A stretch of DNA of 11,104 nt from Planctomycetota bacterium (GCA_023434205.1 JAEYTB010000112.1:1-11104); one strand, 5' to 3'; counted from the stretch's first letter, positions 1-9,101 are shown. A program made the numbers and translations. The notes: generated by a model not told the origin, from the letters alone.

Positions 1-1257
1 GTTCAGGAGGACCGGGTGCTGGTAGATGACTTCCTCGAGGATGTCCCACACCGCGGCGTCGCGGCGCTCGAGCATGCGCTTCGCGGACTTGATGGTGTCC
101 GCAAGCCCGTGCTCCTTAAGCTTCCTGATGATGAACGGCTGGTAGAGCTCCAGCGCGATCTTCTTCGGCAGGCCGCACTGGTTGAGCTTGAGCTCGGGGC
201 CGACGACGATGACCGAGCGCGCGGAGTAGTCAACGCGCTTGCCCAGCAGGTTCTCGCGGAAGCGGCCCTGCTTGCGCTTGATCATGTCGGTCAGCGAGTT
301 GAGGGGCCGGTTGCTGCTGCCCAGCACGGGGCGGCGGCAGCGGTTGTTATCGAACAGCGCATCCACGGCCTGCTGCAGCATCCGCTTCTCGTTCCTGATG
401 ATGACCTCGGGGGCGTTGAGGTCCATCAGCTTCTTGAGGCGGTTGTTGCGGTTGATGATGCGGCGGTAGAGGTCGTTGAGGTCGGAGGTGGCGAAGTTGC
501 CGGACTCCAGCAGCACCAGCGGGCGGAGGTCCGGCGGGATGACCGGGACCACGTCCATGACCAGCCAGGCGGGGTCGTTCTCGGAGCCCCTGATCTGCTC
601 GATGAGCTTGAGGCGCTTGGCCAGGTCCTTGATCTTCTGCTTGGACTTGGTGTCCTTGAGCTCATCGCGGAGCTGGCGGGCGATCTCGTCGAGGTTGGTG
701 CGCTCGATCAGCTCGCGGATGGCGTCGGCGCCCATGAAGGCCTTGAAGGCGTTGCCGTACTTGTCCACCGCGTTGCGGTAATCGTCCTCGGTGAGCATCT
801 GCTTGAACTTGAGCTCGGTGTCGCCGGCGTCGACGACCACGTAGTCCTGGTAGTAGATGATCTTCTCGAGGTCGCTGGTCTTCATGCCCAGCAGCGTGCC
901 CAGGCGGCTGGGCATGGACTTGAAGAACCAGATGTGGACGGTGGGGGAAGCCAGGTTGATGTGGCCCATGCGCTTGCGGCGGACGCGGCTGTGGGTCACC
1001 TTGACGCCGCAGCGGTCGCAGATGATGCCCTTGTACTTGGTGCCGCGGTACTTGCCGCAGGCGCACTCGTAGTCGCGCTCGGGCCCGAAGATGCGCTCGC
1101 AGAACAGGCCGTCCTTCTCGGGGCGGTAGGTGCGGTAGTTGATGGTCTCGGGCTTCTTCACCTCGCCGTAGGACCAGGCCCGGATGTCGTTGGGCGACGC
1201 CAGGGTGATCTTGACGGCGGAAAAGTCATTGACGCGGTCGTAAACAGTCTCAGCCAT
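1..1257 (-). CDS. rpoC: DNA-directed RNA polymerase subunit beta prime, N-terminal part (cut by window edge)
   Basis: RpoC forms the clamp and, with RpoB, the active-site cleft of RNA polymerase. The first 419 codons are present and the frame runs off the window at HPVLLN, before the catalytic NADFDGD loop, which is therefore not visible. The protein begins MAETVYDRV. The N-terminal zinc site is intact, with Cys65, Cys67, Cys80 and Cys83 in ECACG...ICDRCGV. The conserved region GRFRENLLGKRVDYSARSV lies at about residues 331-349, followed by VVGPELKLNQCGLPKK. The ATG is supported by GGAG six bases upstream. The gene lies 111 nt downstream of rpoB on the same strand and should be co-transcribed with it. 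No disruption is seen. Identification is certain; only the 3' portion is missing. Confidence 0.99.
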   Translation of the reverse strand, partial: MAETVYDRVNDFSAVKITLASPNDIRAWSYGEVKKPETINYRTYRPEKDGLFCERIFGPERDYECACGKYRGTKYKGIICDRCGVKVTHSRVRRKRMGHINLASPTVHIWFFKSMPSRLGTLLGMKTSDLEKIIYYQDYVVVDAGDTELKFKQMLTEDDYRNAVDKYGNAFKAFMGADAIRELIERTNLDEIARQLRDELKDTKSKQKIKDLAKRLKLIEQIRGSENDPAWLVMDVVPVIPPDLRPLVLLESGNFATSDLNDLYRRIINRNNRLKKLMDLNAPEVIIRNEKRMLQQAVDALFDNNRCRRPVLGSSNRPLNSLTDMIKRKQGRFRENLLGKRVDYSARSVIVVGPELKLNQCGLPKKIALELYQPFIIRKLKEHGLADTIKSAKRMLERRDAAVWDILEEVIYQHPVLLN

Positions 1258-1273
1258 GGTCATCTCCAGGGTG

Positions 1274-1297
1274 GCGGGGAGTGGCGGTCCTCCCCGC
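1274..1297 (-). promoter_or_regulatory. GC-rich stem-loop upstream of rpoC ribosome binding site
   Basis: GCGGGGAG (1274-1281) pairs perfectly with CTCCCCGC (1290-1297) across an 8-nt loop. In the sense transcript the hairpin ends 16 nt before the rpoC ATG, immediately upstream of its GGAG. No T-tract follows, so it is not a standard intrinsic terminator. It could be an RNA-processing site or a structure that separates rpoB and rpoC translation. The pairing is seen directly; the role is inferred. Confidence 0.55.
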
Positions 1298-1311
1298 GGT
1301 CCAACCCGGTT

Positions 1312-1355
1312 GTCTGCGTGTTCTGCGGGACGACGGACGACGGTCGGTCTGCGTG
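1312..1355. repeat. 9-bp direct repeat in the rpoB-rpoC gap
   Basis: GTCTGCGTG occurs at 1312-1320 and again at 1347-1355. On the sense (minus) strand each copy reads CACGCAGAC and is followed within 2-4 nt by ACCG or CCG. The stretch between the copies contains a short tandem GGACGAC unit. The repeat is real, but it is short and in a GC-rich spacer, so it may be chance. Confidence 0.4.
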
Positions 1356-1368
1356 CGAGCGTTTCGGC

Positions 1369-5193
<3,825 letters not shown>

Positions 5194-5199
5194 CGCGTG

Positions 5200-5205
5200 C
5201 CTCTC
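5200..5205 (-). promoter_or_regulatory. Ribosome binding site that decides the rpoB start
   Basis: GAGAGG on the minus strand ends six bases before ATG 5193. This spacing favours that ATG over the upstream TTG at 5217 and over the second ATG at 5184. Confidence 0.6.
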
Positions 5206-5282
5206 GATGGAGAACAAGACCTCGTTTGTCTCACTGCAACCGGCAAGTCAAACGGGTCGTCTCAACTCTGAAATGTGGTGCT

Positions 5283-5324
5283 GGTTCAACGGCGTACCGC
5301 CTCCGCCCTAAACCGTTCGGAACC
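5283..5324 (-). promoter_or_regulatory. Stem-loop at the predicted 5' end of the rpoB transcript
   Basis: GGTTCAACGG (5283-5292) pairs with CCGTT (5313-5317) and GAACC (5320-5324), leaving a 2-nt bulge (5318-5319) and a 20-nt loop. This gives ten base pairs in two 5-bp helices. If transcription starts at the purines 5323-5324, five to six bases past the -10 box, the helix begins at the first bases of the mRNA. Such a 5'-terminal hairpin could stabilise the message. The pairing is seen; the start site and role are inferred. Confidence 0.45.
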
Positions 5325-5328
5325 GGTG

Positions 5329-5357
5329 AGTATACCCGCGAGGGGTGGTGACCGCAA
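5329..5357 (-). promoter_or_regulatory. Candidate sigma70-type promoter for rpoBC
   Basis: On the minus strand TTGCGG (5352-5357) is separated by exactly 17 bp from TATACT (5329-5334). The -10 matches the TATAAT consensus at five of six positions, and the -35 begins with TTG. AT-rich hexamers are rare in this GC-rich spacer. The leader to the rpoB start would be about 130 nt. It would allow rpoB and rpoC expression independent of the ribosomal protein genes. Confidence 0.6.
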
Positions 5358-5407
5358 ATCCCGCCCGTGCAAAATTCAGGCCAGCCGTCAATCCTTTTTC
5401 AGGCGGA

Positions 5408-5428
5408 TTGGCGCGAAAGCCGCGCCAA
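5408..5428 (-). promoter_or_regulatory. Second hairpin in the rplL-rpoB gap
   Basis: TTGGCGCG (5408-5415) pairs perfectly with CGCGCCAA (5421-5428) across a 5-nt loop. It lies just downstream of the attenuator-like hairpin in the sense transcript. Only ordinary sequence with a run of A residues follows on the minus strand, so it is not an intrinsic terminator alone. It may add to transcription termination or mark an RNA-processing site. Confidence 0.5.
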
Positions 5429-5449
5429 ACCCACCCCCGATTAAAGCGA

Positions 5450-5474
5450 AAGACCCGCCAGCGCGGCGGGTCTT
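5450..5474 (-). terminator. Attenuator-like hairpin between rplL and rpoB
   Basis: AAGACCCGCC (5450-5459) pairs perfectly with GGCGGGTCTT (5465-5474), ten base pairs with a 5-nt loop, starting 31 nt after the rplL stop. On the sense strand it is followed by TCGCTTTAATC, a broken and weak T-rich tract. E. coli has a partial terminator at this same place, which lowers rpoBC transcription relative to the ribosomal protein genes. Position and structure suggest the same role here. Incomplete rather than full termination is expected from the poor T-tract. Confidence 0.65.
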
Positions 5475-5501
5475 CCGAGGATTCCACCTGGATGTGGGGG
5501 T

Positions 5502-5517
5502 GAGATCAGGCGATCTC
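5502..5517 (-). promoter_or_regulatory. Small hairpin spanning the rplL stop codon
   Basis: GAGATC (5502-5507) pairs with GATCTC (5512-5517) across a 4-nt loop, and the rplL TGA lies partly in the loop. With the hairpins at 5450-5474 and 5408-5428 it makes three consecutive stems after rplL. At six base pairs it could be chance. Confidence 0.35.
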
Positions 5518-5901
5518 GACCGTCGCCCCGTTCTCCTTGAGGGTCGCGGCGAGCTTGTCCGCCTCCTCCTTGGAGAGGCCGGTCTTGACGGGCTTGCCGG
5601 GGGCGTCCACGAACGCCTTGGCCTCGGCCAGGCCCAGGCCGGTCACCTCGCGGACGACCTTGATCACCTGGATCTTCTTGTCGCCAGCGGCCTTGAGGAT
5701 CACGTCGAAGCTGGTCTTCTCCTCGGCCTTGGCCGCGCCGCCCGCCGCCGGGGCCGCCATCATCACGCCGCCGCCCGCCGCGGCCTCGATGCCGTAGGTG
5801 TCCTTCATGTACTTGCCGAGCTCCACGGCGTCCTTGAGGGTCAGGCCGGCGAGCTGGTCACCCAGGGTCTTGATGTTCGCGCTGAAAGTCGTGTCTGACA
5901 T
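5506..5901 (-). CDS. rplL: 50S ribosomal protein L7/L12
   Basis: L7/L12 forms the flexible ribosomal stalk that recruits and activates translation GTPases, with several dimers bound to L10. The 131 residues show the family plan: an N-terminal dimerisation part (about 1-38), a Gly/Ala-rich hinge (about 39-60, including AAAGGGVMMAAPAAGG) and the globular C-terminal domain. The C-terminal domain carries the conserved factor-binding surface in KKIQVIKVVREVTGLGLAEA, followed by a KPVKTGLSKEEADKL segment. The length is normal. The start is ATG 5901 (MSDTTF); only a weak purine-rich GAGAAAG precedes it. The 136-nt leader from rplJ is strongly structured and the downstream gap has an attenuator-like hairpin, so this gene sits between two likely control points. 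Confidence 0.98.
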   Translation of the reverse strand: MSDTTFSANIKTLGDQLAGLTLKDAVELGKYMKDTYGIEAAAGGGVMMAAPAAGGAAKAEEKTSFDVILKAAGDKKIQVIKVVREVTGLGLAEAKAFVDAPGKPVKTGLSKEEADKLAATLKENGATVEIA

Positions 5902-5925
5902 GGTGTGCTACTTTCTCTAACTCTC

Positions 5926-5949
5926 GAGCACGGGCTGGTTTGCCCGCTC
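5926..5949 (-). promoter_or_regulatory. Bulged stem-loop close to the rplL start
   Basis: GAGC (5926-5929) and GGGC (5932-5935) pair with GCTC (5946-5949) and GCCC (5942-5945). This is eight base pairs with a 2-nt bulge (5930-5931) and a 6-nt loop. In the sense RNA it lies between the three-way junction and the rplL ATG and could affect ribosome access. The pairing is seen; function is inferred. Confidence 0.45.
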
Positions 5950-5957
5950 TCTGACAC

Positions 5958-6013
5958 TCACCAAGAGGGGCCGGAACATCCGGCCTTTAACCCCGTGAGG
6001 GGCCAGTTGGTGA
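5958..6013 (-). promoter_or_regulatory. Predicted three-way-junction RNA in the rplJ-rplL gap
   Basis: In the minus-strand RNA an outer helix TCACCAA/TTGGTGA (6007-6013 with 5958-5964) encloses two hairpins. One is TGGCCCC/GGGGTTA (5999-6005 with 5988-5994, loop TCAC) and contains two G-U pairs. The other is GGCCGGA/TCCGGCC (5979-5985 pairing 5969-5975, loop TGT, read on the sense strand as 5985 to 5969). Linkers are 1, 2 and 4 nt. The wobble pairs work only on the sense strand, which argues for a transcribed RNA. It may be a ribosomal protein leader acting on rplL. The structure was folded by hand and not tested by covariation. Confidence 0.5.
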
Positions 6014-6037
6014 TGATGTTTCGTGGTGGGACCGGGT

Positions 6038-6595
6038 TCAGCCGGCCTTGGCGATCGCTTCGCCCTTCTCCAGCTTGGTTTCGATGGCCTTGATGATCCC
6101 CGCGACCTTGGACCCGGGGCCCTTGACCTGGCCAAGGATCTTCCGGCCGGGGCTGACGATGAGGGTGACGATCTCGGCGATGGCCTCGTCCTTGGTCGGG
6201 AACTTGGACAGTTCCGTGACGCCGGCCTTGCCCTTGAAGAGCGTGCCGTCGAGGACCGCACCCTTGAGCTCTAGGCCGGGCATCTTGCCCATGGCCTCGA
6301 CGATCTCGCGGGCGACCTCGATCACCGACTCCCCGCCATGGGCCAGGGCGCTGGCCCCGGACATCAGCTCGCCGAGCTGGGCGAGGCTGGTGCCGTCGAA
6401 GGCCTTGCGGGCCAGGGAGTTGCGCAGGACGGTGATCTTGATCTTCTTCTTGGCAAGGGTGCCGCGGAGGCGGGTGGTGTCGACGGCCTTGAGCCCGCGG
6501 ATGCTGATGAGCAGGGCGTTGCCGTAGTCCTCGCCGCCGCTGGCGATGCGGTTCTTGTAGTCCCGCATGATGATCTGCTTGACGGTCTTTGACAT
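6038..6595 (-). CDS. rplJ: 50S ribosomal protein L10
   Basis: L10 anchors the L7/L12 dimers to the GTPase-associated region of 23S rRNA. The 185 residues begin MSKTVKQIIMRDY, and the family features TVLRNSLARKAF (about residues 54-65) and a helical C-terminal tail of the type that binds L12 are present. It is slightly longer than the usual 165-175 residues, owing to a Gly/Lys-rich C-terminal extension. ATG 6595 is preceded by GGAGGAG six bases upstream, inside the end of rplA, and the genes are only 3 nt apart. Translation should therefore be coupled to rplA. This leaves no intergenic space for the L10-binding leader that commonly precedes rplJ. Confidence 0.97.
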   Translation of the reverse strand: MSKTVKQIIMRDYKNRIASGGEDYGNALLISIRGLKAVDTTRLRGTLAKKKIKITVLRNSLARKAFDGTSLAQLGELMSGASALAHGGESVIEVAREIVEAMGKMPGLELKGAVLDGTLFKGKAGVTELSKFPTKDEAIAEIVTLIVSPGRKILGQVKGPGSKVAGIIKAIETKLEKGEAIAKAG

Positions 6596-6598
6596 CGC

Positions 6599-7300
6599 TT
6601 ACTCCTCCACCACGGCGGACACGTGCTTGACCTGAACGCCGGGCGTCATGGCCCCGCTCACGGTGATCTTCTTGATGTACTGGCCCTTGACGGTCGAGGG
6701 GCGGGCCCGCTCGATGGCGTGGATGAAGAACTCAAGGTTCGCCACCAGGCTCTCGTCGGGGAAGCTCATCTTGCCGATCACGGCGTGGATGTTCCCGGCC
6801 TTGTCGGCGCGGTACTCGACCTTGCCGGCGGAGTACTCCTTGACGGCCTCGGGGACCTGGGGCGTCACGGTGCCGGCCTTGGGGCTGGGCATCAAACCCT
6901 TGGGGCCCAGGACCTTACCGAGCTTGGAGACGACGCGCATCATGTCCGGGGACGCGACGGCGACGTCGAAGTCCATCCAGCCCTTCTCGATCTCGGCGAC
7001 GAGGTCCTCGCCGCCGGCCTTCACCGCACCCGCCGCGAGGGCCAGCGGGGCGACGTCGGACTGGCAGAAGGCCACCACGCGCTTGGACTTGCCGATGCCC
7101 TTGGGAAGGCTGATGGCGCCGCGGAGGTTCTGCTCGCTCTGTGCGGTGTCGAGGTTGAGGTGCATCACGACGTTGACCGTCTGGTCGAACTTCGGAGCCT
7201 TGAACTTCTTGAGGGTGGAGACGGCCTCCGGGGGGAGGACGGCATCCTTGGGGGCGATGGCCATGTTGGCCTTGCGACGCTTGCTGATTCTGACCGGCAT
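6599..7300 (-). CDS. rplA: 50S ribosomal protein L1
   Basis: L1 binds the mobile L1 stalk of 23S rRNA and in many bacteria represses its own operon by binding mRNA. From ATG 7300 the protein is 233 residues (MPVRISKRR), the usual size. It contains SEQNLRGAISLPKGIGKS (about 55-72), FDVAVASPDMM (111-121) and the hallmark GPKGLMPSPKAGTVTP (132-147). The reading frame stays open to 7357, but a TTG start there would overlap the rplK stop and add 19 residues foreign to the family. AAGGAG lies 11 nt before ATG 7300, a rather long spacing. An internal ATG at codon 13 is possible but would remove the basic N-terminus. The stop lies 3 nt before rplJ. Confidence 0.97.
   Translation of the reverse strand: MPVRISKRRKANMAIAPKDAVLPPEAVSTLKKFKAPKFDQTVNVVMHLNLDTAQSEQNLRGAISLPKGIGKSKRVVAFCQSDVAPLALAAGAVKAGGEDLVAEIEKGWMDFDVAVASPDMMRVVSKLGKVLGPKGLMPSPKAGTVTPQVPEAVKEYSAGKVEYRADKAGNIHAVIGKMSFPDESLVANLEFFIHAIERARPSTVKGQYIKKITVSGAMTPGVQVKHVSAVVEE
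6602..6608 (-). promoter_or_regulatory. rplJ ribosome binding site inside rplA
   Basis: GGAGGAG on the minus strand lies within the last codons of rplA and ends six bases before the rplJ ATG. Ribosomes finishing rplA will open or cover this site, so coupled translation is expected. Confidence 0.7.
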
Positions 7301-7321
7301 AGCTCGTGTATCTCCTTGAAG

Positions 7322-7348
7322 AGGACCCCTCCCTGACGGGCGGGTCCT
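7322..7348 (-). promoter_or_regulatory. Stem-loop in the rplK-rplA gap
   Basis: AGGACCC (7322-7328) pairs perfectly with GGGTCCT (7342-7348), and an inner CCC/GGG (7331-7333 with 7338-7340) can extend it. On the sense strand it follows the rplK stop and ends just before the rplA Shine-Dalgarno region. It might affect rplA translation, or be an L1-binding element, but no specific L1 motif was recognised. Confidence 0.45.
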
Positions 7349-7353
7349 ACCGG

Positions 7354-7782
7354 TCAACCTTCGACCGTAACACCCATGGAACGGGCCGTGCCCTCGATCA
7401 CACGCATGGCCGCCTCGATGCTCTGGGCATTGAGGTCGGGCATCTTCTCCTTGGCGATCTTCTCGACCTGGGCCTTGGAGATCTTGCCGATCTTGTCCTT
7501 GTTGGGGACGCCCGAGCCCTTCTCCTTGCCCGCGGCCTCAAGGATGAGGACGCTGGCCGGCGAGCTCTTCACCTCGAAGTCGAACGTGCGGTCGGAGTAG
7601 ACCGTCACGATGCAGCCCACGACCTTGCCCTTGACGTTCTGGGTCGCGGCGTTGAACTTTTGGATGAACTGGCCGGGGTTCACACCCTTGGAGCCCAGAA
7701 CCGGGCCCAGGGGAGGAGCCGGGGTGGCAGCGCCACCCGTGGCCATGATCTTGAATACGTTGGTGACTTCTTTCTTGGCCAT
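7354..7782 (-). CDS. rplK: 50S ribosomal protein L11
   Basis: L11 binds the GTPase-associated region of 23S rRNA and takes part in factor-dependent steps and the stringent response. The protein is 142 residues, the normal length. The proline-rich N-terminal segment PAPPLGPVLG (21-30), which in the family contacts thiostrepton, is followed by KGVNPGQFIQKFNAAT. The C-terminal rRNA-binding domain (about 97-140) includes KIGKISKAQV and IEGTARSMGVTV. ATG 7782 has GGGAGG nine bases upstream. It is the first gene of the operon here. secE and nusG, which normally precede it, are missing, and a predicted promoter lies about 160 nt upstream. Confidence 0.98.
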   Translation of the reverse strand: MAKKEVTNVFKIMATGGAATPAPPLGPVLGSKGVNPGQFIQKFNAATQNVKGKVVGCIVTVYSDRTFDFEVKSSPASVLILEAAGKEKGSGVPNKDKIGKISKAQVEKIAKEKMPDLNAQSIEAAMRVIEGTARSMGVTVEG

Positions 7783-7871
7783 TCTCGCAAACCTCCCACC
7801 GACTCCTTTACTGTCCGGCCTTCGGCGACTTGCCTGAGCCTTTCAGCGTGCTCGCCCCGGCCTGGGAACGA

Positions 7872-7916
7872 GCGGAGCCGGTAGTTCAACCGGTCCTGGA
7901 TGTTGACCCGCTCCGC
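7872..7916 (-). promoter_or_regulatory. Inverted repeat in the rplK leader with alternative pairing
   Basis: GCGGAGC (7872-7878) can pair with GCTCCGC (7910-7916). Inside lies a second inverted repeat, CCGGT/ACCGG (7878-7882 with 7889-7893), which shares its outer base with the longer helix. The element lies 90-135 nt upstream of rplK, within the leader expected from the 7947-7974 promoter. It could be a ribosomal protein binding site or a simple structured leader. Function is inferred only. Confidence 0.4.
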
Positions 7917-7946
7917 GTCAGCGCAGGGGTTCCAGAAGTGGAGGGG

Positions 7947-7974
7947 ATAGTAGCCTTCGGCCGGCGCTGGACAA
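7947..7974 (-). promoter_or_regulatory. Candidate promoter for the rplK-rpoC operon
   Basis: On the minus strand TTGTCC (7969-7974) is followed after 16 bp by TACTAT (7947-7952). Each box matches the sigma70 consensus at four of six positions. Transcription from about 7940 would give a leader of roughly 158 nt before rplK. The -35 box overlaps the hairpin formed at the end of the upstream gene. Confidence 0.45.
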
Positions 7975-7989
7975 GTGCCTCAGCGCCGG
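7961..7989 (-). terminator. Hairpin at the stop codon of the upstream gene, lacking a T-tract
   Basis: CCGGCGCTG (7961-7969) pairs perfectly with CAGCGCCGG (7981-7989) across an 11-nt loop. It covers the stop codon of the 7980-9035 gene. No T-run follows on the minus strand, so any termination would be of the non-canonical type or Rho-assisted. It may separate the secreted-protein genes from the ribosomal operon. Confidence 0.45.
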
Positions 7990-9035
7990 GGGGAGGCGGG
8001 CCCGCCCAGCGAGCCCTCGATCGCCCCGACGACCTCGGGCGACAGCCCCGTTTTGGCCGCCCGCTGCAGGGCCGCCCGGGCCTTGGGCATGTCCCCGGCC
8101 CCCTGGTGCAGCACCACCGCCAGCAGCCAGGCGTTCCCCCCTGTTCGGCTGGCGATGCTCTGCGCTGCGGAGATCAGGCCGCCGGTCTGGCGTGCGTCCA
8201 GGGATAGGGCGGTCAGGTCCACGGGTTCACCCGCGAGCAGGGGGTCGCCGACGTAGGCCCCGGCCATGATCGCCGCGGCTTCCGGCGCGTTCTTGTTGGC
8301 CAGCAGGGCGAGCGCGAGCAGACGCACGGCGTGGAAGTCGTCCGGATACTCGGCGAGGTAGGTGCGGAGCTGGCCCACCGCCGCGTCGGGGTCCCGCCCG
8401 ATGAGCGACGCGTCAAAGCTCGGGCCGTCGGTGATGGAGAGTCGGACGGCCGACTCCGGCGCCGTGCCGGCCGAAGCGGGGCGTGCCGCGGGATTCCGGG
8501 CAGTCGTGCGGACGACGTCGGCGTCTGGTTTGAGCTGCTGGTCGATGCCGCGGATTGCGGCGGTGCGGTCGGGGGCTCGCTGGCGGGCCGCGCGGTCGGG
8601 GTTGCACGCGGGGCCACAGCCGGTGACGCGGCGCGGGTCGTAGGGGCGCGGGTTCTCAAGGATGGACAGCGGGACGGGCGGCACCGCTGGGTCGTCGATG
8701 TCCCACTTGGAACGGTGGATCATGTCGATGTCGGCCCGGGCAGATTCGAAGAAGCTGCGTGGGGCGATCGGGTACTCGGGCGCGCGCATGGGGGCGTAGC
8801 GCGAACGCTCGGGCGGCGAAGGCATGCGGCGCGGCGCCATCGGACGGGGGCCGGGCAGCTTGATGTTCCGGTGGAACCGCTCGCCATAAATGCGCTTGGT
8901 CGGGAGCGCCATTTTCCCCGAGCCGCCTTTCTCATCAAACGTGCCCTTGGATGGCGGCGGCTCGGCCTGCTGCGCGAGGGAATCCGGACCACCGACCGCG
9001 GCGGCAACGCAGCAGAAAAGGGCGAGTATCCGCAC
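7980..9035 (-). CDS. Exported protein with Pro/Arg-rich N-terminal half and TPR-like C-terminal domain, function unknown
   Basis: Not recognised as a named family. From GTG 9035 the protein is 351 residues. This start is chosen because AAGGAG lies six bases upstream and the protein then begins with a signal peptide (VRILALFCCVAAAVGG), with probable cleavage after SLA near residue 21. Residues 22-215 are rich in Pro, Arg and Ala, low in predicted order, and include a CGPAC pair (140-144) that could form a disulfide. Residues 219-343 are helical and TPR-like: PDDFHAVRLLALALLANK and NAWLLAVVLHQGAGDMPKA resemble repeat units. That domain is clearly related to the C-terminus of the neighbour at 9102-10184, which lies 66 nt upstream and is probably co-transcribed. 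The protein is expected outside the cytoplasm, possibly in protein-protein contacts. No catalytic motif is seen. Confidence 0.8.
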   Translation of the reverse strand: MRILALFCCVAAAVGGPDSLAQQAEPPPSKGTFDEKGGSGKMALPTKRIYGERFHRNIKLPGPRPMAPRRMPSPPERSRYAPMRAPEYPIAPRSFFESARADIDMIHRSKWDIDDPAVPPVPLSILENPRPYDPRRVTGCGPACNPDRAARQRAPDRTAAIRGIDQQLKPDADVVRTTARNPAARPASAGTAPESAVRLSITDGPSFDASLIGRDPDAAVGQLRTYLAEYPDDFHAVRLLALALLANKNAPEAAAIMAGAYVGDPLLAGEPVDLTALSLDARQTGGLISAAQSIASRTGGNAWLLAVVLHQGAGDMPKARAALQRAAKTGLSPEVVGAIEGSLGGPASPRR

Positions 9036-9041
9036 AGGAGG

Positions 9042-9047
9042 CTCCTT
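9042..9047 (-). promoter_or_regulatory. Ribosome binding site deciding a GTG start
   Basis: AAGGAG ends six bases before GTG 9035, immediately ahead of the signal peptide. The six bases between them are CCTCCT, identical to the anti-Shine-Dalgarno core, which is unusual. A longer start at GTG 9068 would add eleven non-signal residues and has no comparable site. Confidence 0.6.
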
Positions 9048-9101
9048 CAGCACGGTTGTACCACACACGCCCCGGGCCGGTTGCGGGGATCGCGGTGCAG
9101 G

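Noticed and set aside
5194..5217. Eight-residue N-terminal extension of RpoB from a TTG codon
   Set aside because: It would run through the GAGAGG ribosome binding site for ATG 5193 and adds residues not typical of RpoB.
5386..5391. TTGACG as a -35 box in the rplL-rpoB gap (minus strand)
   Set aside because: No AT-rich -10 hexamer lies 16-18 bp downstream. The TTGCGG/TATACT pair nearby is much better.
7301..7357. Nineteen-residue N-terminal extension of L1
   Set aside because: It would start from a TTG at the rplK stop, read through the intergenic hairpin and precede a typical L1 N-terminus that has its own AAGGAG.
7868..7950. Possible tRNA in the rplK leader, where tRNA-Trp often lies
   Set aside because: The outer stem and a GGTAGTTCAACC-like stretch catch the eye, but no acceptor, anticodon and T arm of correct lengths can be assembled on either strand.
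7680..7979. Open frame continuing after the stop of the 7980-9035 gene into rplK on the minus strand, a possible leader peptide
   Set aside because: It lacks a good ribosome binding site, overlaps rplK in another frame and shows no known domain. An open stretch of this length is common at this base composition.
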